NCBI GenBank assembly: GCA_943369525.1
Contig: CALRNL020000004.1
Span: 62,001-126,000, forward strand
Direction: 5' to 3'
Origin: BAIKAL-G1 sp943369525
Lineage (GTDB): Bacteria; Cyanobacteriota; Cyanobacteriia; PCC-6307; Cyanobiaceae
Length of the DNA: 64,000 nt
Of the stretch, positions 8,272 through 16,690 are shown piece by piece. A program made the translations under genes and the position numbers. Below the pieces are notes generated by a model. It saw nothing but the letters and a program-made list of their open reading frames with translations, did no database searches and had not been told where the DNA came from. Positions within the stretch are counted from its first letter, which is position 1. Every line of letters begins with the position of its first letter.

Positions 8272-9744
8272 TCAGGCAGGACGCTGGCGCCGGGCCAGGG
8301 CCGCATCGACGGCCTGTTGCTGGTCGCGGCGGGTGATCCAGTGGTGGTAGGTGTGGGTATGGATCGCCACCGAGTGGCCCATCATCCGGGCCGCCACCGT
8401 GTCGGGGAGGCCTAGGTGGATCGTGCGCACGGCCCAGGCGTGGCGCAGGTCGTAGGGAGTGAGGGGCAGGCCATAGCGGCGAAATTGCTCGGCCACCCGC
8501 CGGCCCACCTGCTGCAGGGTCGTCCGGCCCAGGTCCGTGCGCACGGGCGGCAGCAGGCCCCTGCTTTCCGCCAGCCGCGGTAGCCCAAAGGCGTCGACCC
8601 ACTCGGGTTGGAAGGGCCAGATCTGGTGTTCGCCGGTCTTGCTGGTGGGCAGCACCCGGATCACCCGATCGCCGCGGCTAGCCAGGGCAGAGAGATCGCT
8701 GAAGAAAATCTCGTGGTTGCGCAAGCCATAGGTGGCCATCAGCCCGTAGGCCAGACGCCAGCCCGGGTTGGGGATGCGCTCGCTCCAGCGCAGGATCTCC
8801 TGGTCATCGGGCAGTTGGCGGAATTGGGCCACATGCAGGCCATAGCCACCGGCCCGCTCGCTCCAGTCCCCAGGCAGGCTGATCCCGAGCTGGCTGGCCA
8901 GGGCCGCCAGGCTGGTGCCGCATTGCTGGCGGCCGCGGCTGGCGCTGGGATAGCTCTCCAGCACCTGCTCCAGCAGCCAAAGGGGCGGCGCACTGGTGAG
9001 GGGCAGGCCCAGGTCGCCAGCGGTTTGCTGGAGCCGCCGTAGGTAGGGCAAGTAGGCACTGGTCCAGGTGGTGCGGCTGCCGGCCGGACTGCGGCGGCGG
9101 CGGGGATCGCTAAAAAACTGGTGCTCGAACGTCGCCAGGATTGGGGCGAGCTCACCGGGCCCCCAAGGGGGTCTCCCATGGGGGCCCGATTGGGGCCCAG
9201 GGGGCGCGGCTACCTGGGTTGACCGCTGGCGGCCTGGGCCCGGGGTCTGGCTTGGACCGCTGGCTTGGCGCCGACGGGATGGGGATCGGGGGTCCCCAGG
9301 GGTTTGGCGCTGGGAGGCCAGGCCGGTTGGCTGCTGCGCCGCATTTGGGACCAACCCTGCTGGTTTGGCGTGGATCTGGCTCCAGTCCTCCCAGCGGAAG
9401 CGCTGCTGCTGCAGCTGTTGCACAAGCCGGCGCAGCTGCAGCCGCGCCTGGTCCAGTCCAGGGGCGTCGGCGGTCAGGCCCAGGCTGAGCCGCTGCACCG
9501 GATGGCCGCCGGAACCGCGACGACAGGGCAAGGGGCCCCGCAGGCCCAAGCGGTTGCCGCGCCGTTCCAGGCGCAGGGCAACTCCGGTGGCGGCCAAAAG
9601 GCTGTTCTGGCGCTGGATCTCGGCATCCAGGGCAGCCCCAGGGGCCGCCTCCGGGGTGGCCTCAGCAGGGATCGTTAGGCCCCGATCGTTGCTGGCATTG
9701 CCTGGCGGCTGGGCATGGGCCGACGGGGGCTGGGGCATCGGCAC
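8272..9744 (-). CDS. Tyrosine recombinase / phage-integrase-family protein
   Basis: The C-terminal half of this 490-residue protein is a tyrosine recombinase catalytic domain. I see the first arginine in the context TYGLRNHEIFF, a likely lysine in TSKTGEH, the second arginine in YDLRHAWAVR, the GHS histidine and the nucleophile in THTYHHW. The usual HxxR box reads YDLR, so histidine is replaced by tyrosine, as in some active members. The first 250 residues are proline/glutamine/serine-rich with a possible core-binding domain at about 200-300. No excisionase, phage gene, tRNA or att repeat flanks it, and it lies between housekeeping genes, so it looks resident rather than mobile. Function is unknown. 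Confidence 0.8.
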   Translation of the reverse strand: MPMPQPPSAHAQPPGNASNDRGLTIPAEATPEAAPGAALDAEIQRQNSLLAATGVALRLERRGNRLGLRGPLPCRRGSGGHPVQRLSLGLTADAPGLDQARLQLRRLVQQLQQQRFRWEDWSQIHAKPAGLVPNAAQQPTGLASQRQTPGDPRSPSRRRQASGPSQTPGPGRQRSTQVAAPPGPQSGPHGRPPWGPGELAPILATFEHQFFSDPRRRRSPAGSRTTWTSAYLPYLRRLQQTAGDLGLPLTSAPPLWLLEQVLESYPSASRGRQQCGTSLAALASQLGISLPGDWSERAGGYGLHVAQFRQLPDDQEILRWSERIPNPGWRLAYGLMATYGLRNHEIFFSDLSALASRGDRVIRVLPTSKTGEHQIWPFQPEWVDAFGLPRLAESRGLLPPVRTDLGRTTLQQVGRRVAEQFRRYGLPLTPYDLRHAWAVRTIHLGLPDTVAARMMGHSVAIHTHTYHHWITRRDQQQAVDAALARRQRPA

Positions 9745-9784
9745 GGCTGCTTCCGATTCCCAACGGCGGGCTGACCCTATCGAT

Positions 9785-9806
9785 GGCCTGGCGGTTGCGC
9801 CAGGCC
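9785..9806. promoter_or_regulatory. Perfect 9-bp inverted repeat between divergent integrase and hemH
   Basis: GGCCTGGCG (9785-9793) and CGCCAGGCC (9798-9806) pair perfectly around a four-base loop. The element is 40 bp from the integrase start and 56 bp from hemH, in the shared divergent promoter region. It could be an operator or an RNA hairpin in either leader. Confidence 0.4.
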
Positions 9807-9862
9807 CGGGGCTGGCGCTGCAGCGTTACGCTCAGAGGCGTTCTCGTCCAAAAGCCTGGGGC

Positions 9863-11038
9863 ATGACCAAGGTCGGCGTGCTGTTGCTGAACCTCGGCGG
9901 GCCGGAACGCATCGAGGATGTCGGTCCATTTCTTTACAACCTTTTTGCGGATCCGGAAATCATCCGGCTGCCGATTCCGGCCCTGCAAAAGCCCCTGGCC
10001 TGGTTGATCAGCACCCTGCGCAGTGGCAAATCGAAGGCGGCCTACCGCTCGATCGGAGGGGGCTCACCCCTGCGTCGCATCACCGAGCACCAGGCGCGCG
10101 AACTCCAGAGCGAGCTGCGCCATCGCCAGATCGAAGCCACCACCTACGTGGCCATGCGCTATTGGCATCCCTTCACCGAATCGGCGGTGGCCGATATCAA
10201 GGCCGATGGCATTGAAGAGGTGGTGGTGTTGCCCCTCTATCCCCATTTCTCGATCAGCACCAGCGGCTCCAGCTTCCGGGAGCTGCAACGCCTGCGCCAG
10301 CGCGATCCAGCCTTTGAGCGCCTGCCGATCCGCTGCATTCGCAGTTACTACGACGACCCCGGCTATGTCGGGGCCATGGCCGAACTGATCGCCAAGGAAA
10401 TCCAAAGCTGTGAGGTGCCGAGCACGGCCCATGTCTTTTTCAGCGCCCATGGGGTGCCCAAGAGCTACGTGGAGGAGGCGGGCGATCCCTACCAGGCCGA
10501 GATTCAGGCCTGCGCCGGCTTGATCATGGAGCGCCTTCAGGCCGATCTGGGCCATGCCAACCCCTTCACCCTGGCCTACCAAAGCCGGGTCGGTCCGGTC
10601 GAATGGCTGCGGCCCTACACCGACGATGCCCTGCACCAGTTAGGCGCCGATGGGGTCAAGGATTTGGTGGTGGTGCCGATTAGCTTTGTGAGCGAGCACA
10701 TCGAAACCCTCGAAGAAATCGACATCGAGTATCGGGAAATAGCTACCGAGGCGGGAGTGACCAACTTCCTCCGGGTGCCCGCCCTCGATATCACCCCCAG
10801 CTTCATCATGGGGCTTGCCGACCTGGTGCAGCGCTCCCTGGCGGGCCCGGAAGTCAACCTGGACCAGGCGGCGGAACTCTCCCGCACGGTCAAGCTCTAT
10901 CCCCAGGACAAGTGGGCCTGGGGCTGGAACAACAGTTCCGAAGTTTGGAATGGGCGCCTGGCGATGCTCGGCTTTTCGGCTTTCCTATTGGAACTCCTTA
11001 GTGGCCAGGGGCCATTGCATGCCTTGGGGTTGCTTTAG
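9863..11038 (+). CDS. hemH: Ferrochelatase with C-terminal chlorophyll-binding (CAB/HLIP-like) tail
   Basis: HemH inserts ferrous iron into protoporphyrin IX at the haem branch point of tetrapyrrole synthesis. The 391-residue protein starts at ATG 9863 with GVLLLNLGGPERIEDV, has the active-site histidine region FFSAHGVPKSYVEEAG, and the conserved PISFVSEHIETLEEID. The last 45 or so residues hold the CAB motif (EVWNGRLAMLGF) and one hydrophobic helix, the arrangement known from cyanobacterial and plastid type II ferrochelatases, where the tail binds pigment and affects dimerisation. The reading frame stays open far upstream of 9863, but that part lies antisense to the integrase gene and is not coding. 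Confidence 0.97.
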   Translation: MTKVGVLLLNLGGPERIEDVGPFLYNLFADPEIIRLPIPALQKPLAWLISTLRSGKSKAAYRSIGGGSPLRRITEHQARELQSELRHRQIEATTYVAMRYWHPFTESAVADIKADGIEEVVVLPLYPHFSISTSGSSFRELQRLRQRDPAFERLPIRCIRSYYDDPGYVGAMAELIAKEIQSCEVPSTAHVFFSAHGVPKSYVEEAGDPYQAEIQACAGLIMERLQADLGHANPFTLAYQSRVGPVEWLRPYTDDALHQLGADGVKDLVVVPISFVSEHIETLEEIDIEYREIATEAGVTNFLRVPALDITPSFIMGLADLVQRSLAGPEVNLDQAAELSRTVKLYPQDKWAWGWNNSSEVWNGRLAMLGFSAFLLELLSGQGPLHALGLL

Positions 11039-11080
11039 GGCCGCAGGCCTCAGGGCCCATCGGCCCCGAGGCCTGCGGCC
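11039..11080 (+). terminator. Strong hairpin after hemH
   Basis: A perfect 13-bp stem, GGCCGCAGGCCTC (11039-11051) with GAGGCCTGCGGCC (11068-11080), begins at the base after the hemH stop; the loop can pair further through GGGC/GCCC. There is no T-tract, as with most hairpins in this GC-rich window. Confidence 0.65.
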
Positions 11081-11126
11081 AGGGTTGGCGCCCAACCGGC
11101 CATGCCCGAGGGCCCCTTTTAACCGC

Positions 11127-11639
11127 TTGCTTCCCAGGCGTTTGCTCCTGGCTGGGGCCCTGGTTGCAGCGATGGTTGCGCCATCCCAGGCCGAGCCGCG
11201 CTGGCGCCGGGGGGTCTTCCCGGTGGTGAGCTTTTTTGGCTACACCAGCCATTTTGGGCTGAGGGCCGGTCCCGGCGGCGGCGAAGAGCCCCACTACGGC
11301 CTCGATATCGCCGCCCCACTTGGCTCGCCGATCCGCAACTGGTGGGGGGGCGTCGTCAGCGATGTGCTGGCCGGAGGGGCCTGCGGCAATGGCCTGGTGA
11401 TCCGCTCGGGACCCTATGAACACCTCTATTGCCACCTGGCCGGAAAGGTGGCGGCAGGGATCTACCGCAGCGGCGGGGTTGTGGTGGCCAGGGGCCAACG
11501 GCTCCAGGCCGGCGAATTGATCGGCCATGTCGGTATCAGCGGCCGCACTACGGGACCGCACCTGCACTGGGGCATCCGCTACCGGGGTCACTGGCTCGAT
11601 CCCGCCGCCATCCTGCGGGCCATGGCGATGGCCCGCTAG
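11127..11639 (+). CDS. Secreted M23 (LytM-type) metallopeptidase
   Basis: About 170 residues: a signal peptide (PRRLLLAGALVAAMVAPSQA) and a compact LytM domain with the zinc ligands in HYGLDIAAP and HLHWG, plus the YEHLYCHL strand. Enzymes of this family cut peptide cross-bridges of peptidoglycan in the periplasm. The start is uncertain: no ATG precedes the signal peptide in this frame, so I chose TTG at 11127, the nearest start that leaves a normal n-region; a further upstream TTG or GTG is possible. It follows the hemH hairpin closely and precedes ilvB. Confidence 0.85.
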   Translation: MLPRRLLLAGALVAAMVAPSQAEPRWRRGVFPVVSFFGYTSHFGLRAGPGGGEEPHYGLDIAAPLGSPIRNWWGGVVSDVLAGGACGNGLVIRSGPYEHLYCHLAGKVAAGIYRSGGVVVARGQRLQAGELIGHVGISGRTTGPHLHWGIRYRGHWLDPAAILRAMAMAR

Positions 11640-11799
11640 GGGGGCAGGGGGCCAGGCCCCGGCTGAGATCGCCCGGCTTGATCGGCCCCCGTTAAGGCGG
11701 AGAAGATCGGCTGCCATGCAACAGCTGGCCGCTCCAGCCCCCATCGCGGAGGCAAGCCCTTAGGGTTGGGCATCGCTGTTGTCGGTGCTGGCTGTCGTC

Positions 11800-13653
11800 G
11801 TGACCCTGACCTCCGTATCTGCGGCGGCTGAGGCCGCCATTTCCTCTTACCCGGTTCGGGTCAACGGCGGCTACGCCTTGATGGATGCCTTGCATCGCCA
11901 TGGTGTTGAGCATATTTTTGGCTACCCAGGCGGGGCGATCCTGCCGATCTACGACGAGCTGCACAAGGCCGAGTCCCGGGGCTGGCTAAAGCACACGCTG
12001 GTGCGCCACGAACAGGGTGGCACCCATGCGGCCGATGCCTATGCCCGCGCCTCCGGCAAGGTCGGAGTCTGTTTCGGCACCTCGGGCCCGGGTGCCACCA
12101 ACCTGGTCACCGGCATTGCCACGGCCCAGATGGATTCGGTGGCGATGGTGGTGATCACAGGCCAGGTGCCGCGCGCTGCGATCGGCACCGATGCCTTCCA
12201 GGAAACGGACATCTTCGGCATCACCCTGCCGATCGTGAAGCACTCCTGGGTGGTGCGGGACCCGGCCGACATCGGCCGGATCGTGGCCGAAGCCTTCCTG
12301 ATCGCCTCCACCGGCCGGCCAGGTCCAGTGTTGATCGATGTGCCCAAGGATGTGGGCCTGGAAGAGTTTGACTACACGCCGGTGGAGCCCGGCTCGGCCA
12401 TCCCCGCCGGTTACCGCCTGCCGGCGACGGCCCATCCCGAATCGATCAGCCAAGCCCTGGAGCTGATCCGCCAGGCCCATCGGCCCCTGCTCTACGTGGG
12501 CGGCGGTGCGATCAGTTCCGGGGCCCATGGAGTGATCCACCAGCTGGCCGAACGGTTCCGGCTGCCGGTGACGACCACCTTGATGGGCAAGGGGGCCTTC
12601 GATGAAACCCATCCCCTGGCCGTGGGCATGCTCGGCATGCATGGCACCGCCTACGCCAACTTTGCGGTCACCGAGTGTGATCTGCTGATTGCGGCCGGCG
12701 CCCGGTTCGATGATCGGGTCACCGGCCGGCTCGATAGTTTTGCCCCCCGGGCCCGGGTGATCCACATCGACATCGATGCGGCCGAAGTGGGCAAGAACCG
12801 GGTGCCCGAGGTGCCGATCGTGGCCGATGTGCACCAGGCGATCGCGGCCATGCTTGCCGCCTCCGCCGGCGAGGCCCCTTCAGGCCGCACCGAGGCCTGG
12901 CTGGAGCGCATCGCCAGCTGGAAACACCACTACCCCCTGGTGGTTCCCACGCCAGAAGGGGAGATCGCCCCCCAGGAGGTGGTGATCGCCCTACAGGAGC
13001 TGGCCCCCAGGGCCTATGTCACCACCGACGTCGGCCAGCACCAGATGTGGGCCGCCCAGTTTCTCCATACCGGTCCCCGGCGCTGGATCAGTAGCGCTGG
13101 CCTGGGCACGATGGGCTTTGGCATGCCAGCCGCCCTCGGTGTGCAAACCGCTTTCCCCCAGGAGCAGGTGATCTGTGTGGCTGGTGATGCCAGCATTTTG
13201 ATGAACATTCAGGAACTGGGGACCCTGGCCCAGTACCAGCTGCCGGTGAAGGTGGTGATCCTGAACAACGGCTGGCAGGGCATGGTGCGCCAATGGCAGG
13301 AAAGTTTCTATGGGGAGCGCTATTCCGCCTCGGAAATGACCGGTGGCATGCCCAATTTTGAGGCCCTGGCCGAGGCCTTCGGCGTGAAGGGGATCACCAT
13401 CAGCGAGCGGGCGGATCTGCATGCTGGGCTGCGTGAGGCCCTAGCCCATCCAGGACCGGCCTTTGTCAATGTGGTGGTGCGGCGGGGTGAGAATTGCTAT
13501 CCCATGGTCCCCCCCGGCGCTAGCAATGCCCAGATGGTGGGTCTGCCGAGTCATCCGGAATTGGCCATCGACACGAGCCGCCAGTGCAACGCCTGTGGCA
13601 GCACCACCGAGAGCGCCCACCACTTCTGCCCCAGCTGTGGGGCGAAGCTCTGA
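11800..13653 (+). CDS. ilvB: Acetolactate synthase large subunit with C-terminal zinc ribbon
   Basis: IlvB condenses two pyruvates (or pyruvate and 2-ketobutyrate) in branched-chain amino acid synthesis, using ThDP and FAD. The protein has the ThDP-binding glutamate region IFGYPGGAILPIYDEL, the FAD region, and the ThDP motif GDASILMNIQELGT...NNGWQGMV. With the GTG at 11800 it is 617 residues; TTG at 11779 is the other option. The last 23 residues are unusual: C596xxC599 and C610xxC613 make a rubredoxin-type zinc ribbon that is absent from the classic enzyme. The regulatory subunit IlvN is not in the window. Confidence 0.96.
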   Translation: MTLTSVSAAAEAAISSYPVRVNGGYALMDALHRHGVEHIFGYPGGAILPIYDELHKAESRGWLKHTLVRHEQGGTHAADAYARASGKVGVCFGTSGPGATNLVTGIATAQMDSVAMVVITGQVPRAAIGTDAFQETDIFGITLPIVKHSWVVRDPADIGRIVAEAFLIASTGRPGPVLIDVPKDVGLEEFDYTPVEPGSAIPAGYRLPATAHPESISQALELIRQAHRPLLYVGGGAISSGAHGVIHQLAERFRLPVTTTLMGKGAFDETHPLAVGMLGMHGTAYANFAVTECDLLIAAGARFDDRVTGRLDSFAPRARVIHIDIDAAEVGKNRVPEVPIVADVHQAIAAMLAASAGEAPSGRTEAWLERIASWKHHYPLVVPTPEGEIAPQEVVIALQELAPRAYVTTDVGQHQMWAAQFLHTGPRRWISSAGLGTMGFGMPAALGVQTAFPQEQVICVAGDASILMNIQELGTLAQYQLPVKVVILNNGWQGMVRQWQESFYGERYSASEMTGGMPNFEALAEAFGVKGITISERADLHAGLREALAHPGPAFVNVVVRRGENCYPMVPPGASNAQMVGLPSHPELAIDTSRQCNACGSTTESAHHFCPSCGAKL

Positions 13654-13760
13654 CCATCCTCACCCAACTTCGAGCAGGCAGCTTCCCTCCGCTTGGCAGC
13701 AGGCGATGGTGCTCTGCCTTTTGGGCAGGCCTTGGTCGGTTAGGGCTGGGCATTGTCCTG

Positions 13761-14138
13761 ATGACCAGTTTGCTGTTGGGTTCACCCCTGGCCCTCCAGG
13801 CCGCCGAGGTGCTGCAGGTGCGCAGTGGCACCCTGCTACAGATTGGCGATGGCAACCGCAACTACACCGTTCGGCTGGCCTGCCTGGATGTGACCCCGGA
13901 GGCCAATGCCGAGGCTGTGGCCTGGTTGCGCCAGCAGTTGCCGCGCCGTAGCCGGGTCAACCTGCGGCCGGTTGGGAGCGAGAACGGCATTCTGGTGGCC
14001 CGGGTCAGTCGTCTCGAGGGGGGCGCCAGCGGTGCCCCTAATCCCCCTGATGCAAGGGGCAAGGCACCCGGTCCTGACCTGGCCCAGGGCCTGGTGGACG
14101 CCGCCTTGGCCAGTTGGCTGCCAAACTGCAACTCCTGA
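13761..14138 (+). CDS. Secreted protein with thermonuclease (SNase)-like fold
   Basis: The mature part contains VLQVRSGTLLQIGDGNRNYTV and RLACLDVTPEANAEAVAWLR, which resemble the first strands of the staphylococcal nuclease fold (VxxVxDGDT...VRLxGIDAPE...A). The catalytic Asp/Arg/Glu set is not clearly preserved, since the usual D-G-D-T and R-x-x-G-I-D-x-P-E motifs are altered, so activity is doubtful. ATG 13761 gives 125 residues and a hydrophobic leader (MTSLLLGSPLALQA). The frame is open back to 13584, overlapping ilvB, and would give a longer n-region; I prefer the shorter form. Confidence covers existence of the gene more than its function. Confidence 0.6.
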   Translation: MTSLLLGSPLALQAAEVLQVRSGTLLQIGDGNRNYTVRLACLDVTPEANAEAVAWLRQQLPRRSRVNLRPVGSENGILVARVSRLEGGASGAPNPPDARGKAPGPDLAQGLVDAALASWLPNCNS

Positions 14139-14165
14139 GTGCTGCCAGCCAGATTCGGCCATTCC

Positions 14166-14366
14166 ATGGGGATCAATCGCACCGCCAAGGGCATCGTTCT
14201 CGTGCCGACCTTGTTGCTCGGAGCCGCCTTCCTCGCCACCGCCGCCTGGCTTGATGGTGAGGCTGCCGCCAACAGGCCCCTGGCCCTGGGCCTAGGGGCC
14301 GTCCTGATCGGAGCGGGGCTGCTGGCCCAGCTGTTGCCGGAGCCGCCTAAGGACGAGCCCGAGTAA
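14166..14366 (+). CDS. Small two-helix membrane protein (DUF3188-like)
   Basis: Sixty-six residues from ATG 14166, with two hydrophobic segments (IVLVPTLLLGAAFLATAAW and LGLGAVLIGAGLLAQLLP) and a short acidic tail. Size and pattern resemble the cyanobacterial DUF3188 family of unknown function. It follows the SNase-like gene by 27 bp and is likely co-transcribed. An upstream in-frame start at 14139 would touch the preceding stop and adds unconvincing residues. Confidence 0.65.
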   Translation: MGINRTAKGIVLVPTLLLGAAFLATAAWLDGEAAANRPLALGLGAVLIGAGLLAQLLPEPPKDEPE

Positions 14367-14436
14367 GGCCAACCCCGGCCTAAGGATCGGCTGGGGGTGG
14401 GCCTTCTGACATCGCGGCTGGGGCGCGTGGAGCTGG

Positions 14437-15303
14437 TTAAGGCGCCGGATCACCCATGGGGGTGGAGCCTTGCTTGGCTGGCAGGGCGCCCGCTGGGCTA
14501 GGGGGTTGACTGACGGGAGTTTGGCTAGGCGAAGGCCGTTGGGGTTGGGGGCCTGGGGGTTGCTGGTTCAGTTGTTGCTGCTGTTGCACCAATTGGAAGT
14601 AATCAGCTGTGGGGAAGATCCCATAGCGATCCTGGGGCGATTGGATGATCTGGCGTAGAACGGCGGAAAGGTCGGCCACCTGGGGTTCAAGGCTGGCCCG
14701 TTTCGCTGGGGGAACCTTGGCGATCGCCGCCTGGAGGGAGGCGTAGCTCATGAAGAACACCAGCTTGGTCTCGGCTGGCGCCGGTGCGTTGCCCGCCGGT
14801 TGGGGACTGGTCAGGCTCAAGAAGGGTTTGGTGAAAAACACCGGCACAGCTAGGCCGTCTTGAATTTGTTTGTCGGTGAGGCCCTGCTGTTTCAGCATTA
14901 AGGTGGCCTGCTGGCGGTCAGCGGGGCTGCTGATCACGGGCGCCGCCAGGGTGCGGCTCTTGTCTTTGAGTTGCAACTGCAATTGCTTAACTTTGGCAGT
15001 CATGTCATTGAGGGGAATGGCAACCAGCTTGGCCAGCAGGCTTGGATTGGCCTTCTGCAGGATTGCCAGTTCAGCCTCGGCCTTGCTCCTTTCTAGGTAG
15101 AGCGGCAGGACCAGGGTCTTGTTCTTGGCAATGGGCAGGGGCACTCCCTTGCTATCGGTGAGAACGAAGACCGGTACAACGGCCAGCTTCTTGAGTGCTT
15201 CCGCCTCGGGGATCGCCTGGGCTGGCCCTATGGCGAGCTGGAGGCTGGCGGCTAAAAGGATAATTTTTGCGGCCTGATTGGGCCGGTATTTATTAAAGAA
15301 CAT
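14437..15303 (-). CDS. Tic22-family periplasmic/thylakoid protein
   Basis: Tic22 proteins work in the periplasm (and chloroplast intermembrane space) as chaperone-like factors for outer-membrane and imported proteins. The fold appears here as VVPVFVLTDSKGVPLPI, then LVLPLYLERSKAEAELAILQ, and later VPVFFTKPFLSL and LVFFMSYASLQAAI. I chose ATG 15303 because it gives a clean signal peptide (basic MFFNKYRPNQAAK, hydrophobic IILLAASLQLAIG, AQA cleavage site); ATG 15405 would overlap the divergent gene start. The tail is proline/glutamine-rich and probably disordered. About 288 residues. Confidence 0.8.
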   Translation of the reverse strand: MFFNKYRPNQAAKIILLAASLQLAIGPAQAIPEAEALKKLAVVPVFVLTDSKGVPLPIAKNKTLVLPLYLERSKAEAELAILQKANPSLLAKLVAIPLNDMTAKVKQLQLQLKDKSRTLAAPVISSPADRQQATLMLKQQGLTDKQIQDGLAVPVFFTKPFLSLTSPQPAGNAPAPAETKLVFFMSYASLQAAIAKVPPAKRASLEPQVADLSAVLRQIIQSPQDRYGIFPTADYFQLVQQQQQLNQQPPGPQPQRPSPSQTPVSQPPSPAGALPAKQGSTPMGDPAP

Positions 15304-15403
15304 GTGCCAGGCTTGCAGCAAGAGTTGCATTGATGCGGCAGATGTGATCACCAACTTAGTCAAGGGAATGGCCCTAATCTGACTTAGGTGGACGGTGGCG
15401 GTC

Positions 15404-16690
15404 ATGGCAGGATCCGGCCCCGTTCGACCCCGCCATCCTGGGCCCTCTTCGGCCCGTGTTGGGGGCCTCCCCGCGGGGCAGGATCCGCTCCGCTTCCGTT
15501 GTCGCCCTAGATCTGGAGCTAAATCAGCAGAGCTGGATTGGTTCGGATGCGGAGCCGGCAGGCCCTGGCTGGCCCGTTGGCTCAGCGCCCTAGGCCTGCT
15601 GGCCAGTCTGCTGGGCAGCCAGGGCCTGGCCTCCAGTCGTCCCCAGGGGGCCGAGGTGCTGCTGCTGCTTGCCGCCGGCGGCCCTTGGCCGGCCAGCAGC
15701 GATCGGCTGCGCCGTGGCTACGGCCTGGCGATCGAGCAGGCCCGGGTCTGCGGCCTACCCAGTCCGTCCCTGGATCTGGCCTGGGTCCCGGCCGGCAGCG
15801 AACCGGGCGATGCCCTGGCCGGGCGGCCCCGCACCCGGCTGGTGATCGCCCCAGCGGCGGCGCCCGTGGAGTCCTATGGGGTGTTGGCCGAGCAGCGCCA
15901 GTGGACGGTGCTGCTTCCCCTCCAGCGGGGGGCCAGCCTGGGCCGGTTGCCCCAGCTGCGCGGCGCTAATCACCTCTGGCCCCTGCTGGCCCCCCGGGGC
16001 CTGGAGGCGGATCGGCTGGCCGAGGGACTGCAGGCGGCCGGCTTGCGGCGGGTGTTGGTGGTGCGCGATGCCAGCCCCGGCCAGCAAGCCCTGGCCGAAC
16101 GCTTCCTTGAAAGCCTGCTGGCCGCTGGTGGCTCCAGCGCCGGGGTTGGGCCCGGTCCCCAGCTGGTCGATGCCCGTCAGCCCGGGGCCCTGGCCCAGCT
16201 GCGCCGGGACGTGGACTGGGCTGGGCCCCAGGCCTTGGCCGTATTCACCGCACCAGGCACCCCCCTGGCCCGGGCGGTGCGCTCCAGCCCCTGGCCGGCG
16301 GTGCTGACCCTGGCCTGGCCATTTGCCGAGTTGGGGCCCCTGGCCAATCCCCAGCTGGGCGTTGATCCCCGGGGCCGGGGGGAGGGCTGGCCGGCCTTTG
16401 CCCGGGCCTTTGTGGGCCGCTGGGGCTACGGCCCTGGTTTGGCCGAGGCGGCGGGCTACGACGCCGGCCAGCTCGCCAGCCTGGCGGCGATCCGCTTCCA
16501 GGGCCAGCCGGGGTGGGATCTGCAGTGGTTCCAAGGCCATGGCCGGCCCCTGCCGCTCTGTGCGGCCATCGCCGCGCGGCGCCTGGGGCGTCCCCTGCGG
16601 CCCCAGGGAGCCGCCAGCCACCTCAATGGCGCCGCCGGCAGCGCCCCCACGGCCGCCCTGCAGCTCAGCCCATTCCCCGCCAAACCATGA
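15404..16690 (+). CDS. Periplasmic-binding-protein-like (type 1, LivJ-like) receptor protein
   Basis: The roughly 428-residue protein shows alternating alpha/beta segments of a type 1 periplasmic binding fold: EVLLLLAAGGPW as the first strand, RLVIAPAAAPVESYGVLAEQ, LRRVLVVRDASPGQQALAERF for the second lobe, and YGPGLAEAAGYDAGQLASLAA near the end, a common LivJ signature. No permease or ATPase gene is adjacent. The start is unclear: ATG 15404 (or GTG 15395) gives 50 or so residues before the hydrophobic leader at about 47-68, so real translation may begin later at a non-ATG codon. It overlaps ppsA by four bases (ATGA), suggesting coupled translation. Confidence 0.6.
   Translation: MAGSGPVRPRHPGPSSARVGGLPAGQDPLRFRCRPRSGAKSAELDWFGCGAGRPWLARWLSALGLLASLLGSQGLASSRPQGAEVLLLLAAGGPWPASSDRLRRGYGLAIEQARVCGLPSPSLDLAWVPAGSEPGDALAGRPRTRLVIAPAAAPVESYGVLAEQRQWTVLLPLQRGASLGRLPQLRGANHLWPLLAPRGLEADRLAEGLQAAGLRRVLVVRDASPGQQALAERFLESLLAAGGSSAGVGPGPQLVDARQPGALAQLRRDVDWAGPQALAVFTAPGTPLARAVRSSPWPAVLTLAWPFAELGPLANPQLGVDPRGRGEGWPAFARAFVGRWGYGPGLAEAAGYDAGQLASLAAIRFQGQPGWDLQWFQGHGRPLPLCAAIAARRLGRPLRPQGAASHLNGAAGSAPTAALQLSPFPAKP

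Noticed and set aside
9068..9862. Upstream open frame that would more than double the N-terminus of hemH
   Set aside because: It lies antisense to the integrase gene, has no ferrochelatase similarity and unnatural composition; hemH proper starts at ATG 9863.
8155..9862. Prophage or integrative element around the integrase
   Set aside because: No structural, replication or excision genes, no tRNA or att direct repeats; flanks are conserved housekeeping genes.
11716..11763. 15-codon ORF (MQQLAAPAPIAEASP) upstream of ilvB as an attenuator leader
   Set aside because: It lacks a run of Leu, Ile or Val codons, and I see no alternative terminator/antiterminator hairpins.
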